The translations under genes and the position numbers were made by a program. Below, one piece after another: positions 54,301-57,132 of a stretch of DNA of 64,000 nucleotides; within the stretch, counting starts at the first letter, position 1, and each line of letters begins with the position of its first letter. Under the pieces are notes generated by a model, which had not been told where the DNA came from, ran no database searches, and saw nothing but the letters and a program-made list of their open reading frames with translations. This stretch comes from Amphibalanus amphitrite (lineage: Eukaryota; Arthropoda; Thecostraca; Balanomorpha; Balanidae), in NCBI RefSeq assembly GCF_019059575.1, contig NW_024881671.1, positions 682,001 to 746,000 on the forward strand, written 5' to 3'.

Positions 54301-57132
54301 CCGTCTTTTGTTTGGAGCAGCACGCGGCTTCCGCCAAAGTGGACAAACAGAGCCGGTCTTGGGTTTCTCTCGCGCTCTGTTGTGGGTGAACAGGATGTGT
54401 GTGGGCTGACGGGCGCGGCAGAAGGCGCCGTGCTGTCAAAAGAAAACCTACCTGTGCAAGTTGTGCCGTCGCCTTCGTATCCCGGGAAACAGGAACAGAA
54501 GAAGCCGCCCATCGTGTTCGTACACCGCGCGAAGATGTCGCACGGGCGGTACTTGCATTCATTCTCATCTGAAACAAACACGCCGTGTCATTTGCGTCAA
54601 AAGAGTGAGGTTATCAGTTCTAAAGAGGCACTGGACTGATATCCCTCGACTCGGTTGATGATGTGGTGATTGGTCACGGTATCGGCCCTTGCTCCGGTGG
54701 CGGGGTTTCCGCGCTCACGGTCGCGGCCGCTGAACATCTGCGTCACGATTGCCGCCGCTGAAGGCGTGCGTCATGATCGCCGTGGCCGGAAGTGGCGGCT
54801 GGCCGGTACGCCCCTCGCGCGCCCCTCGCCAGCAGCAGCCAGACGACTACATCTGCTGCCCGCGGGCGAGGTGACAAGGCCGCCGCGCCTGCTAACGTAC
54901 CTCCCTACCCGGAGCAACGGCGCCGCGAGCGGCTCCAAGAAGGATCGCTGGCTTATCAATCAATACCGCATCACTGCTCAGCTTAGTTACTCAACTGAGA
55001 TTCGCTATAGTATTACCAGCGGGGATGCAGATTCCGAAGTCAGGAATTAGTGTCAGCAGCGTAGTTATTGGGACAAGCTGCAGTGATCATGTTATTTTTA
55101 AGCATCAAGATACGTTGAATTTAAAACATTTGATTGAAAACAATGTATGAATGTGAGCAGAAATCTACCTTCTGCCTTTCCTTTCCCGGTCACCTGCCTT
55201 CCATCCCCACTCAACCCCACATACATATTCAGTTCTCGTATAACAGTTCAAACTAAACTGTAGGATTTCGTTGTCGTAGTGTCCAGGCATCAAATACACT
55301 CGTAACCCTCAAACACGTTGGGCACACACAGTGAGACTTTGTGCCGACACGGCGCTACTTACCGGGCATCTCGCAGCCCTTGCCACCGAAGCCATCGTTA
55401 CAGTAGCATTGAGAATCTAGGCAGGCACCGTTGACACAGGGCCGGCCGGTGGCCAGCTGACATGTGTCTGCAACAGAGACGGGACGTGGTGAGGTGAGCA
55501 GCCGGTCAGCGGTCAGTGCGGTCACCGCCGACGCCATGCATTGACCCCGGCCGGCGGCGGACCGGTCCGCGGTGACGCTGGACGGTGGACGCGGTCCGGC
55601 GCTGCGGGTTTTGTCCGCCGCTGCGGCCGGAGCGCCCACAGACCTGAGCGGCAGCACGCCGAGCACGCCGGCAGCGGCGGCACGGCAAAAACGGTGTGTC
55701 GGTCGGGCTGCGCGTCCCGGTCAGATCCGCGGGACCGTGAGACCGTGAGAGGCGCCGACAACGCGAGGGAAGGCGGGGGACTCGGATGGAAGGACCGTGG
55801 GAGATGGTAAAGGACGGCACAAAACGGTGCTAGGTGGTCGGGAGTTGCGTTGGGTGTCATTATGAAAAGCCTATGTCGCTTAATAAGGTTACAGCTCCTT
55901 GAAATACAATGCCATATCTATTGGGAAGGAACGAGCAATACGGTTATGTCTGGTAGTCTAGCTGAAACTGAACGGAAAGAACAAATCGTGTCTGTCCTAC
56001 TGGGATGTGAGAGCTGCCTCTCTGGCAGTGATCCGGTCCAGTCATGTGGTCCCATCTAGTCCAGCCGGTCTCAGGGACCGGCACTGGTTGAGACCGGTCT
56101 CACGATCACTGGAGGGGAGGGGCGCAAATTGGGCATTAGCTCGTGATCGGCACAGCCACCGATGATTGCAGAGATGGCTGGCATACTGATTGGTGATGTG
56201 GCCATGATTGAATCTGAAGTCGGGGCTGCTTTGCAGGAGGGACGTTGACCTTGAGGGAGCTATAATTCTTGTCAAGCTAGAATGTAAAGAGAAATGATAA
56301 ACAAGTGTTTGCAATTCAAACCACCACACCTGCTTTTTTCTAGCTGTGGACTGTGGTTTTCAATTAAGTGATGTCATCACGGCTTTGTTAATTCGTGAAT
56401 GCATCATCAAATACATAATCGTTATTGTTGCTCAGTTGCGTTTCTTTCACTCTGTTTTGTGCCATTGTTTGTCGCTGGGACACATGTTTGGCGACTAACG
56501 TCTGGAGGTGCCGTAACAGTCCATTACGTGATGACGCTGCTGCTGGTCCGACCGTTGGTTCAGGGGCCACTGCAGGAGGACAATGGCGGGTGGACACGCG
56601 AGCGGGTCGTTGGAGGTGCTGAGTGGTCAGGAGAACGGTCAGGGCGACAAACGGGAGTCAGCGACACGTAATGGGATGGTGGGAGCGGACACCGGCCATC
56701 AGGGAAACCCATCATCTTAAACGGCCTTTGACGAAACGCGCTGTTACACATCGGTACCTATTTGAATGTGACGCAAATATTTTATGCAATGAATTTTTGT
56801 TACAAATTAAGAAGATATGATAGAGAATAAGTTAAATCATTTATGCATATAATATCAAGCTCTTTTTAGCGGTAGCGAACTATGGCTACATTTAAGTCGA
56901 ATAATAAAAACGGGTATGACTTACTTGTGCACTTAAGCTCTTTAACCAGCTCGTCAGAGCCAAGATAGCACTGAGGCACGCCATCACACAGCTTGGACAG
57001 CTCAAACAGCTGCAGCACCTCAGAGCTCTCGTTCACTTGGCAGCCAAAATAGCCATCTTCTAAGTTCAGGAAAAACACTTCTTGCGTGAGGCCACCGTAG
57101 TCTAACCGGGGTGGCGGTACCTGACCGAACGT
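191..57132 (-). CDS. dpy: dumpy (dpy) orthologue, giant EGF/DPY-module matrix protein; partial, 45 exons joined
   Basis: Known role in insects: Dumpy is a huge membrane-anchored extracellular fibre protein that links epidermis, trachea and tendon cells to the apical cuticle and bears mechanical tension. Seen here: 45 exons, each with GT donor and AG acceptor, joining in one frame without a stop (19,195 bp). The chain holds an LDLa-like N-terminal exon, dozens of EGF-like and cbEGF modules (DIDEC/DVDEC starts), DPY modules with a recurrent NPC/DPC..CG.NA.C core, a mucin-like Thr/Ser segment and further DPY modules. Most introns are phase 1; exceptions are phase 0 before exons 1, 6 and 10 and phase 2 before exons 22, 29 and 30. 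Module order agrees with my memory of fly Dumpy, not with a search. The signal-peptide exon and the C-terminal ZP domain lie outside what I could find, so the gene is incomplete at both ends. Confidence 0.93.
386..1221 (-). other. dpy intron 44, no feature recognised
   Basis: Unique-looking sequence of moderate GC content. A 64-codon minus-strand open frame at 858-1052 lacks module spacing and was not accepted as an exon. Nothing else supported. Confidence 0.6.
1222..1413 (-). CDS. dpy: dpy exon 44: DPY module
   Basis: Sixty-four residues: [51 protein letters not shown] standard single DPY module. Acceptor accggcag and donor GTACGC, phase 1-1. Confidence 0.9.
1661..2191 (-). CDS. dpy: dpy exon 43: DPY module array
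   Basis: Encodes 177 residues: [91 protein letters not shown]. The last module is compact, with paired cysteines. Phase 1-1, acceptor ccgccgcag, donor GTAAGC. Confidence 0.92.
2492..2674 (-). CDS. dpy: dpy exon 42: DPY module
   Basis: Sixty-one residues: [49 protein letters not shown]. Thr/Pro linker absent. The acceptor cgcccag follows a tract of tandem CTGAC pentamers; donor GTGCGC. Phase 1-1. Confidence 0.9.
2805..3994. mobile_element. TTAA-flanked G/C-hairpin foldback element, copy A
   Basis: TTAA at both ends (2805-2808 and 3991-3994). Inverted termini begin CCCGCGCGGGGCTGGGG. Inside each end is a G-run, the spacer TAAATTTTA (reverse complement at the right end) and a C-run, able to form a perfect hairpin. 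The left terminus is a doubled cap, the right a single one. The interior has AGGTCA arrays and a CGGCGGCGC hairpin near the right end; no transposase. TTAA plus a terminal CCC suggests piggyBac mobilisation (inference). Confidence 0.85.
2978..3339 (+). repeat. AGGTCA direct-repeat clusters in copy A
   Basis: Three clusters near 2980-3005, 3141-3179 and 3296-3335 made of AGGTCA spaced by zero or one base, often overlapping as AGGTCAGGTCA. AGGTCA is the classic nuclear-receptor half-site; whether anything binds here is unknown. Confidence 0.8.
4087..4194. repeat. Two-copy 54-bp tandem duplication
   Basis: The unit starting tgtccggcgaccggccggct occurs twice head to tail with no differences seen. 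It is intronic and recent-looking. Confidence 0.85.
4316..4543 (-). CDS. dpy: dpy exon 41: Thr/Pro linker plus DPY module
   Basis: Seventy-six residues: [14 protein letters not shown] linker, [48 protein letters not shown]. Same design as exons 37-39. The acceptor is ccgacag, chosen for phase 1; donor GTAAGA. Confidence 0.88.
4803..9389 (-). CDS. dpy: dpy exon 40: 1,529-residue Thr/Ser-rich mucin-like exon
   Basis: One uninterrupted 4,587-bp exon. Near the start (about 9150-8680) are Lys/Glu/Thr repeats of about 20 residues ([18 protein letters not shown]). The middle is dominated by degenerate TSxTTxxGVTSTPP units. At 6056-6707 lies an array of 10- or 11-residue PGIDGVPST units. Then more Thr repeats, a non-repetitive stretch with sequons (NET, NTT, NGT, NTT), and a closing DPY module ([39 protein letters not shown]). 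It occupies the place where fly Dumpy has long low-complexity repeats. Probably a heavily O-glycosylated extended spacer. Phase 1-1, acceptor gtatttcag, donor GTAGCT. Confidence 0.9.
6056..6707 (-). repeat. 30-33-bp coding repeat (PGIDGVPST array) within exon 40
   Basis: About twenty units of 10 or 11 codons, consensus [11 protein letters not shown], with xx alternating KA, VS, KT and AL. All indels keep the frame. Some blocks of two units are repeated almost exactly (for example around 6250-6370), showing recent unequal exchange. Confidence 0.88.
8680..9150 (-). repeat. Lys/Glu/Thr coding repeats near the start of exon 40
   Basis: Roughly six to eight degenerate units of about 20 residues with the core (E/D)xQK(T/S)xTETPQ(A/V)T and a Thr/Pro tail. 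They are more charged than the rest of the exon. Confidence 0.75.
9618..9875 (-). CDS. dpy: dpy exon 39: Thr/Pro linker plus DPY module
   Basis: Eighty-six residues: [16 protein letters not shown] linker, then [33 protein letters not shown] and GDPMTGC. Its module is clearly paralogous to those of exons 37, 38 and 40, pointing to exon duplication. Phase 1-1, acceptor cctgcag, donor GTAGGT. The intron upstream is 4.1 kb and rich in repeats. Confidence 0.88.
10531..11880. repeat. Tandem repeat, unit about 214 bp
   Basis: Units begin GCACACCCTAGGGATGAA at 10531, 10745, 10959, 11409, 11624 and 11838, so the period is 214-215 except for one interruption. Conserved internal words are ctctggctggtttcata, aataatgttttgagaccgat and caccacaaattat. 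The sixth copy is cut short. Confidence 0.9.
10973..11408. other. Unrelated insertion interrupting the 214-bp array
   Basis: About 436 bp with no similarity to the repeat unit. It contains two TGACGTCA (CRE-like) octamers near 11014 and 11351. No clear terminal repeats or target duplication seen. Confidence 0.55.
11941..12125. mobile_element. Truncated TTAA hairpin element, copy B
   Basis: Reads CCCTCGCCCGTATGGGG, then a G-run, TCGAACGAACCA and a C-run, like the left end of copy C. The flanking tetramer is TTAT instead of TTAA. TGACC repeats at about 12100-12121 match the family interior. No right end was found, so the limit is approximate. Confidence 0.6.
12190..12300. repeat. GATCAGTGATCACTGATC palindromic repeats
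   Basis: Repeated CTGATCA/TGATCACTGATCAGTGA words alternate with two copies of gatgccctccgttc(c/t)gttgc. It can form small cruciforms; significance unknown. Confidence 0.65.
14029..14679 (-). CDS. dpy: dpy exon 38: mucin-like linker plus DPY module
   Basis: Encodes 217 residues. About 150 are Gly/Pro/Thr/Ser-rich without cysteine (runs such as [12 protein letters not shown] and [22 protein letters not shown]). The end is a DPY module: [37 protein letters not shown]. The frame stays open upstream of the first Met to an acceptor ctaacaag at 14680-14682. Phase 1-1, donor GTACGT. A likely site of dense O-glycosylation. Confidence 0.85.
14680..15118 (-). other. dpy intron 37
   Basis: No repeat or additional exon recognised. 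Confidence 0.6.
15119..15346 (-). CDS. dpy: dpy exon 37: Pro/Thr linker plus DPY module
   Basis: A linker ([19 protein letters not shown]) precedes [33 protein letters not shown] and VGDPAVRC. The acceptor is taken at cccagcag (15347-15349), since a competing cacag further in would break the phase 1 frame. Donor GTACGT. The DPCRCG variant of the DPY core recurs in exons 38 and 39. Confidence 0.86.
15347..16424 (-). other. dpy intron 36
   Basis: Contains short GT/CA-rich stretches near 15477-15500 and 15660-15690. Otherwise nothing supported. Confidence 0.6.
16425..16541 (-). CDS. dpy: dpy exon 36: cysteine module ending in a 12-Asp run
   Basis: Thirty-nine residues: [22 protein letters not shown], then twelve Asp (16432-16467) and DPT-type linker residues at the donor. 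It marks the switch from cysteine modules to Thr/Pro-rich sequence. Phase 1-1, acceptor ccccgcag, donor GTAGGT. The Asp run is the same length as that in exon 31. Confidence 0.85.
16432..16467 (-). repeat. GAC/GAT microsatellite encoding 12 Asp (exon 36)
   Basis: Twelve codons, GAC and GAT interleaved differently from exon 31, directly before the donor-side residues. Confidence 0.95.
16778..16852 (-). CDS. dpy: dpy exon 35: 25-codon cysteine-rich exon
   Basis: A 75-bp exon reading [15 protein letters not shown], then DGCECQKSR. Six closely spaced cysteines in 25 residues, which together with the end of exon 34 could form one small disulfide knot. Phase 1-1, acceptor gtccacag, donor GTGAGC. 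Frame-neutral, so it may be optional. Confidence 0.8.
16853..17655 (-). other. dpy intron 34
   Basis: AT-rich with pyrimidine tracts and a long C-run near 17558-17571. The C-run is not inside a recognisable TTAA element. Confidence 0.6.
17656..17799 (-). CDS. dpy: dpy exon 34: short cysteine module
   Basis: Forty-eight residues: [45 protein letters not shown] module without its usual C-terminal C.CP.G..G.P part. Found from frame and splice sites (acceptor gtccacag, donor GTACGA, phase 1-1). Confidence 0.85.
17800..18909 (-). other. dpy intron 33
   Basis: Contains an ATGCAT/CATGCA-rich patch (about 18160-18285). No exon evidence. Confidence 0.6.
18910..19683 (-). CDS. dpy: dpy exon 33: last exon of the conserved DPY block
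   Basis: Encodes 258 residues: [46 protein letters not shown], a Pro/Arg linker, [55 protein letters not shown], and [15 protein letters not shown]. The two-cysteine CPQCY and CKFCP motifs match fly Dumpy as recalled. After this exon I no longer recognise the fly order. Acceptor gacgacag, donor GTATGC. Confidence 0.94.
19684..20740 (-). other. dpy intron 32
   Basis: The GC-rich left third extends the open frame of exon 33 in both strands without cysteine modules; the rest is AT-rich. Nothing else supported. Confidence 0.6.
20741..20875 (-). CDS. dpy: dpy exon 32: single EGF-like module
   Basis: Forty-five residues, found from splice signals and frame: [20 protein letters not shown], then [17 protein letters not shown]. 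Phase 1-1, acceptor tttgcgcag, donor GTGAGT. The conserved TxGC...C..GY.Y.C pattern places it between exons 31 and 33, as in fly Dumpy by memory. Confidence 0.9.
21064..21342 (-). CDS. dpy: dpy exon 31: EGF module plus module with a 12-Asp run
   Basis: A cbEGF-like start ([23 protein letters not shown]) is followed by [20 protein letters not shown]. The next loop holds twelve consecutive Asp (21128-21163) before [13 protein letters not shown]. The Asp run lies between two conserved cysteines, where an EGF loop is normally short. Encoded by mixed GAC/GAT codons. Phase 1-1, acceptor ttccacag, donor GTGAGT. Confidence 0.92.
21128..21163 (-). repeat. GAC/GAT microsatellite encoding 12 Asp (exon 31)
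   Basis: Twelve codons, nine in the GAC-rich part and three GAT, in frame inside an EGF loop. Confidence 0.95.
21493..22019 (-). CDS. dpy: dpy exon 30: DPY module array
   Basis: About 175 residues: [96 protein letters not shown]. Phase 2 start, phase 1 end. The donor is GTACGT and the acceptor is tgtttcag. Confidence 0.93.
22216..22545 (-). CDS. dpy: dpy exon 29: DPY module array
   Basis: Encodes 110 residues in the frame set by exon 28: [81 protein letters not shown]. The open frames most visible at this locus on both strands are shadows; this frame is chosen because it carries regular cysteines and phase 2 junctions on both sides (acceptor cctacag, donor GTGAGT). Confidence 0.92.
22701..22899 (-). 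CDS. dpy: dpy exon 28: DPY module
   Basis: Sixty-six residues: [43 protein letters not shown] and VAKCS. Acceptor cttgcag in phase 1, donor AAG|GTAAGT leaving two bases (phase 2). The phase shift is answered exactly by exon 29, which supports both boundaries. Confidence 0.92.
23077..23586 (-). CDS. dpy: dpy exon 27: DPY module array with [14 protein letters not shown]
   Basis: Encodes 170 residues. The opening [14 protein letters not shown] is, to my memory, identical in fly Dumpy, a landmark for the orthology call. There follow [48 protein letters not shown] and GCRADTDC. Phase 1-1, acceptor tcccacag, donor GTAAGG. Confidence 0.95.
23751..24134 (-). CDS. dpy: dpy exon 26: DPY module array
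   Basis: Encodes 128 residues: [92 protein letters not shown]. Phase 1-1, acceptor gtccacag, donor GTGAGT. All modules lack calcium-site residues. Confidence 0.94.
24312..24758 (-). CDS. dpy: dpy exon 25: EGF/DPY modules
   Basis: Encodes 149 residues. [14 protein letters not shown] leads; then [36 protein letters not shown] and [13 protein letters not shown], with NHKAFCVC and QGCRP at the end. Phase 1-1, acceptor atttacag, donor GTGAGT. The VDFCR..PC..GA.C motif also occurs at this position in fly Dumpy as I recall. Confidence 0.93.
24899..26794 (-). CDS. dpy: dpy exon 24: 632-residue DPY/EGF array
   Basis: The second largest exon. It opens [15 protein letters not shown] and runs through short modules ([32 protein letters not shown]), a cbEGF ([17 protein letters not shown]), DPY modules, a second cbEGF ([17 protein letters not shown]) and further DPY modules, ending QVCDNYKCV. 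The frame is open well upstream of the first internal Met to an acceptor at 26795-26797 (atattgcag). Phase 1-1, donor GTGAGT. Confidence 0.95.
26991..27179 (-). CDS. dpy: dpy exon 23: small DPY-type exon
   Basis: Sixty-three residues with short, regular spacing: [45 protein letters not shown]. There is no CG.NA.C core, so these are the short x-DC..C..C subunits found between full DPY modules. Phase 1-1, acceptor gttttcag, donor GTGCGT. Confidence 0.92.
27368..28917 (-). CDS. dpy: dpy exon 22: 516-residue DPY-module array
   Basis: A single exon with about nine cysteine modules. Markers in order are [65 protein letters not shown] (EGF-like, GSYSCFC), QCPGGDADC and RCSGDAQC. Each unit has the DPY core of an x-DC/EC pair, a CG.NA.C block, and an NHR..C.C segment ending G(N/D)P. 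No intron interrupts it, unlike the cbEGF half of the gene. Phase 2 start, phase 1 end (donor GTGAGT). Confidence 0.95.
29125..29566 (-). CDS. dpy: dpy exon 21: EGF-like, cbEGF, and a split short module
   Basis: [15 protein letters not shown] opens, then [13 protein letters not shown], then a cbEGF starting [17 protein letters not shown], and finally [19 protein letters not shown]. The donor (ACCGG|GTGAGT) is phase 2 and the frame resumes in exon 22 as YKCSSGKC. This is one of three phase 2 introns in the window. Confidence 0.92.
29866..30159 (-). CDS. dpy: dpy exon 20: two EGF/DPY modules
   Basis: Ninety-eight residues. [24 protein letters not shown] is followed by a Pro/Gly loop and [13 protein letters not shown], then [22 protein letters not shown] and GNPDLLCVP. 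Phase 1-1, acceptor tctttccag, donor GTGAGT. No calcium-binding start in either module. Confidence 0.93.
30315..30740 (-). CDS. dpy: dpy exon 19: EGF, cbEGF and DPY modules
   Basis: Encodes 142 residues: [20 protein letters not shown] (EGF-like), [16 protein letters not shown] (cbEGF), then [18 protein letters not shown] and [14 protein letters not shown] (DPY module), closing [12 protein letters not shown]. Phase 1-1, acceptor gttcacag, donor GTGAGG. Strong match in order and motifs to fly Dumpy. Confidence 0.94.
30958..31218 (-). CDS. dpy: dpy exon 18: cbEGF plus DPY module
   Basis: A cbEGF ([22 protein letters not shown]) precedes [15 protein letters not shown] and [16 protein letters not shown]. 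It ends RCK, and the junction adds S before PCQRFPCG. These motifs are nearly the same as the fly protein as I recall it. Phase 1-1, acceptor gtgttgcag, donor GTGAGT. Confidence 0.94.
31388..32173 (-). mobile_element. Internally deleted mariner-like element with long inverted repeats
   Basis: TA at both flanks (31386-31387 and 32174-32175). Terminal inverted repeats of about 250 bp start GGGTTGACTATTAAGTAATG. Between them, on the minus strand, about 31884-31729 reads an open tail ending [19 protein letters not shown] and stop, like the C-terminus of Tc1/mariner transposases. The catalytic core is missing, so it is non-autonomous. It lies in dpy intron 17. Confidence 0.82.
31729..31884 (-). 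pseudogene. Transposase C-terminal remnant of the mariner-like element
   Basis: About 50 codons in one frame ending GDYLE-stop, no start codon context and no DDE/D residues. Family assignment rests on the tail motif, TA flanks and inverted repeats. Confidence 0.6.
32356..32529 (-). CDS. dpy: dpy exon 17: EGF-like module with hydrophobic lead
   Basis: Fifty-eight residues. [14 protein letters not shown] opens, then [17 protein letters not shown] and [17 protein letters not shown]. Phase 1-1, acceptor tctcgcag, donor GTGAGC. The intron after it contains a deleted mariner-like element (31388-32173). Confidence 0.92.
32530..32973 (-). other. dpy intron 16
   Basis: No feature recognised. Confidence 0.6.
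32974..33489 (-). CDS. dpy: dpy exon 16: four EGF-type modules
   Basis: Encodes 172 residues in four modules: [14 protein letters not shown] (EGF-like), [17 protein letters not shown] (cbEGF), [18 protein letters not shown] (EGF-like with wide loops) and [18 protein letters not shown] (cbEGF with an extended first loop). Phase 1-1, acceptor ccacccacag, donor GTGAGT. Confidence 0.94.
33724..33957 (-). CDS. dpy: dpy exon 15: cbEGF plus short DPY module
   Basis: A cbEGF starting [17 protein letters not shown] is followed by a short module, [15 protein letters not shown] and [13 protein letters not shown]. The join to exon 16 reads CRHPCE. This CPEPN.GNDCRHPCE stretch is one of the strongest matches to fly Dumpy that I recognise. 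Phase 1-1, acceptor acttcacag, donor GTGAGT. Confidence 0.94.
33958..34847 (-). other. dpy intron 14
   Basis: Unique-looking; no repeat or exon seen. Confidence 0.6.
34848..34982 (-). CDS. dpy: dpy exon 14: cbEGF module
   Basis: Starts DVNEC with a long first loop ([11 protein letters not shown]), then [20 protein letters not shown] and ends KCV. Phase 1-1, acceptor ttttcggcag, donor GTGAGT. The extended first loop with GPxGxCG resembles fly Dumpy at the same position. Confidence 0.92.
35277..35399 (-). CDS. dpy: dpy exon 13: EGF-like module
   Basis: Forty-one residues: [17 protein letters not shown], then [19 protein letters not shown]. No DxDEC start. The CDDGWTY..GC tail matches a module I recall after the cbEGF block of fly Dumpy. 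Phase 1-1, acceptor tcgcccgcag, donor GTGAGT. Confidence 0.92.
35400..36276 (-). other. dpy intron 12
   Basis: Contains a CGTCAC/GTGACG-rich patch at 35848-35910. No exon seen. Confidence 0.55.
36277..36363 (-). CDS. dpy: dpy exon 12: 29-codon Pro/Gly/Arg mini-exon
   Basis: An 87-bp phase 1-1 exon joining exon 11 to exon 13. It reads [16 protein letters not shown], then [13 protein letters not shown]. Only two cysteines are present and the tail is basic, glycine- and proline-rich, unlike any other exon here. The acceptor (gcttacag) follows a long run of CTGAC-like pentamers and the donor is GTAAGA. It could be alternatively spliced, because skipping keeps the frame. A real but optional exon is my best reading; a chance open frame is possible. 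Confidence 0.7.
36364..37099 (-). other. dpy intron 11 with a CTGAC pentamer tract
   Basis: On the minus strand the 70 bases before the exon 12 acceptor are built of CTGACC, ACTGACC and CCGACC words (36384-36450), each a potential branch point. Nothing else recognised. Confidence 0.6.
37100..37225 (-). CDS. dpy: dpy exon 11: cbEGF module
   Basis: Forty-two residues starting DQDEC, with a Gly-rich loop (FPCGGGAQC) and [10 protein letters not shown], ending DPLVLCS. Phase 1-1, acceptor gtcccgcag, donor GTGAGT. I do not recall a counterpart at this place in the fly protein, so exons 11 and 12 may be a lineage-specific or optional cassette. Confidence 0.88.
37226..37755 (-). other. dpy intron 10
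   Basis: GC-rich; includes a pyrimidine-rich stretch at about 37570-37625. No feature. Confidence 0.55.
37756..37993 (-). CDS. dpy: dpy exon 10: EGF-like plus cbEGF
   Basis: Starts in phase 0 with [19 protein letters not shown], a six-cysteine module without a calcium site ([14 protein letters not shown]). A cbEGF follows with [17 protein letters not shown] and GSYRCEC. Donor GTGAGT in phase 1. Close to fly Dumpy as I remember it. Confidence 0.93.
37994..38705 (-). other. dpy intron 9
   Basis: No repeat or exon seen. Confidence 0.55.
38706..38839 (-). CDS. dpy: dpy exon 9: cbEGF, phase 0 donor
   Basis: Starts DINEC and contains [22 protein letters not shown], ending VACEQ. The donor (CAG|GTCAGT) is phase 0, and the next exon continues VDVKILC. 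The join CEQVDV matches my memory of fly Dumpy exactly, which supports this non-standard phase. Confidence 0.92.
38840..40228 (-). other. dpy intron 8, AT-rich
   Basis: 39000-39800 is strikingly AT-rich against the surroundings and repeats ttggtaggtaag and gcatggttttcaat. It may be a decayed insertion, but no termini were found. Confidence 0.5.
40229..40348 (-). CDS. dpy: dpy exon 8: cbEGF module
   Basis: A 40-residue cbEGF starting NIDEC, with [20 protein letters not shown] and a C-x-D-x4-F-x-C-x-C hydroxylation site. Phase 1-1, acceptor tattccacag, donor GTCAGT. The intron downstream of its acceptor side holds a complete TTAA hairpin element (40663-41578). Confidence 0.92.
40349..42123 (-). 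other. dpy intron 7
   Basis: Dominated by TTAA hairpin copy C; the part next to exon 7 is GC-rich and featureless. Confidence 0.7.
40663..41578. mobile_element. TTAA-flanked G/C-hairpin foldback element, copy C
   Basis: TTAA at 40663-40666 and 41575-41578. Termini CCCTCGCCCGCACATGGGG. Hairpin spacers are TGGTTGCCA at the left and TGGTTGTCA when the right end is read inverted. The right end has the doubled cap. The interior has AGGTCA/TGACCT words (for example near 40998-41030 and 41205-41235) and no coding region. Confidence 0.85.
42124..42408 (-). CDS. dpy: dpy exon 7: two cbEGF modules, first with a Gly/Pro-rich insert
   Basis: The first module starts DLDEC and has an unusually long first loop ([19 protein letters not shown]) with an NAS sequon. 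The second starts DINEC and ends FCEN across the next junction. Phase 1-1. The donor is the less common GTTAGT and the acceptor is cactaag rather than cag; length (95 codons) and frame on both sides support them. Confidence 0.88.
42409..42755 (-). other. dpy intron 6
   Basis: No feature recognised. Confidence 0.55.
42756..43068 (-). CDS. dpy: dpy exon 6: end of one EGF plus two cbEGF modules
   Basis: Begins in phase 0 with [14 protein letters not shown], which closes the exon 5 module and carries an N-glycosylation sequon (NVT). Then follow cbEGF modules starting VDYDEC and IDVNEC, each with the N-T-x-G-x-Y/H-x-C-x-C pattern. The acceptor chosen is ttctgcag at 43069-43071, because it alone restores the frame from exon 5. 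Donor GTGAGT, phase 1. Confidence 0.88.
43069..43822 (-). other. dpy intron 5
   Basis: No feature recognised. Confidence 0.55.
43823..43938 (-). CDS. dpy: dpy exon 5: cbEGF, split before its last cysteine
   Basis: Starts DIDEC and contains [20 protein letters not shown] and [10 protein letters not shown]. It has only five of the six EGF cysteines; the sixth comes from exon 6. The donor falls after a complete codon (GGG|GTGAGT), so this intron is phase 0, unlike its neighbours, and exon 5 cannot be skipped alone without a frameshift. Confidence 0.9.
43939..46388 (-). other. dpy intron 4
   Basis: GC-rich. A short tandem repeat of GTGTGCG lies at 44356-44388. Open frames on both strands here lack module or domain signatures. 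Confidence 0.55.
46389..46520 (-). CDS. dpy: dpy exon 4: cbEGF with an extra cysteine
   Basis: Forty-four residues starting DIDEC, with the motif [15 protein letters not shown]. The adjacent Cys-Cys gives seven cysteines rather than six, leaving one free for an inter-domain or inter-chain bond. I recall the same CCNLPAH feature in fly Dumpy, so the odd cysteine looks conserved. Phase 1-1, acceptor ctttccgcag, donor GTGAGT. Confidence 0.92.
48728..49224. mobile_element. Small TTAA element with AGGGACCCTCCCA termini
   Basis: TTAA at 48728-48731 and 49221-49224. Inverted termini AGGGACCCTCCCA(C/T)CTT. An internal inverted repeat (TTCAGAGGGG and CCCCTCTGAA) lies at 49040-49080. About 497 bp, no coding region. 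Its right TTAA is also the left TTAA of hairpin copy D. Confidence 0.8.
49221..50417. mobile_element. TTAA-flanked G/C-hairpin foldback element, copy D
   Basis: TTAA at both ends. Termini CCCGCGCCCGGCTGGGG (left) and CCCGCGCCCTGCTGGGG (right, inverted). Hairpin spacer TGTTTGAACA, inverted at the right. Doubled cap at the left. A GGCGGCGC hairpin followed by ttttgagatat lies near the right end, as in copy A. TGACCT/AGGTCA words fill 49730-49800 and 50220-50275. Confidence 0.86.
51866..53048. mobile_element. TTAA-flanked G/C-hairpin foldback element, copy E
   Basis: TTAA at 51866-51869 and 53045-53048. Termini CCTTCGCCCCAGTGGGG (left) and CCCGCGCCCCAGTGG (right, inverted). Spacer CATATGTTACCACCC at both ends. 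Doubled cap at the right. The internal block 52445-52570 is the reverse complement of 49706-49815 in copy D, so E is inserted in the opposite orientation. Confidence 0.86.
54452..54568 (-). CDS. dpy: dpy exon 3: cbEGF module
   Basis: One calcium-binding EGF of 39 residues. It starts DENEC and has [32 protein letters not shown] spacing, including the C-x-N-x4-F-x-C-x-C Asn/Asp-hydroxylation pattern. Phase 1-1, acceptor tttgtttcag, donor GTAGGT. An 8-kb intron full of TTAA elements separates it from exon 4. Confidence 0.92.
54569..55362 (-). other. dpy intron 2
   Basis: No feature recognised. Confidence 0.55.
55363..55467 (-). CDS. dpy: dpy exon 2: single EGF-like module
   Basis: Thirty-five residues form one compact EGF-like domain with six cysteines ([28 protein letters not shown]). 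It has no DxDxC start, so calcium binding is not predicted. Flanked by a tgttgcag acceptor and GTAAGT donor, phase 1 on both sides, so the module could be skipped without shifting frame. With exon 1 the junction reads CTNTCQ. Confidence 0.88.
55468..56924 (-). other. dpy intron 1
   Basis: GC-rich on the exon 2 side, AT-rich on the other. No exon or repeat recognised. Confidence 0.55.
56925..57132 (-). CDS. dpy: dpy exon 1 (first one found): LDLa-like N-terminal segment
   Basis: Encodes 69 residues with the run [19 protein letters not shown], then [14 protein letters not shown] and KELKC. The CDG..xC..GSDE pattern resembles the acidic calcium cage of an LDL-receptor class A repeat with too few cysteines for a full one. 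I recall a very similar segment near the start of fly Dumpy. The acceptor is tctctgtttcag in phase 0 and the donor is GTAAGT in phase 1. One or more upstream exons must supply the start codon and signal peptide; none was recognised to the right. Confidence 0.85.

Larger units (their letters stand above)
46521..54451 (-). other. dpy intron 3, 7.9 kb, with three TTAA elements
   Basis: Carries the small element at 48728-49224, hairpin copies D (49221-50417) and E (51866-53048), and GC-rich sequence elsewhere. No exon with EGF spacing was found inside. Confidence 0.7.
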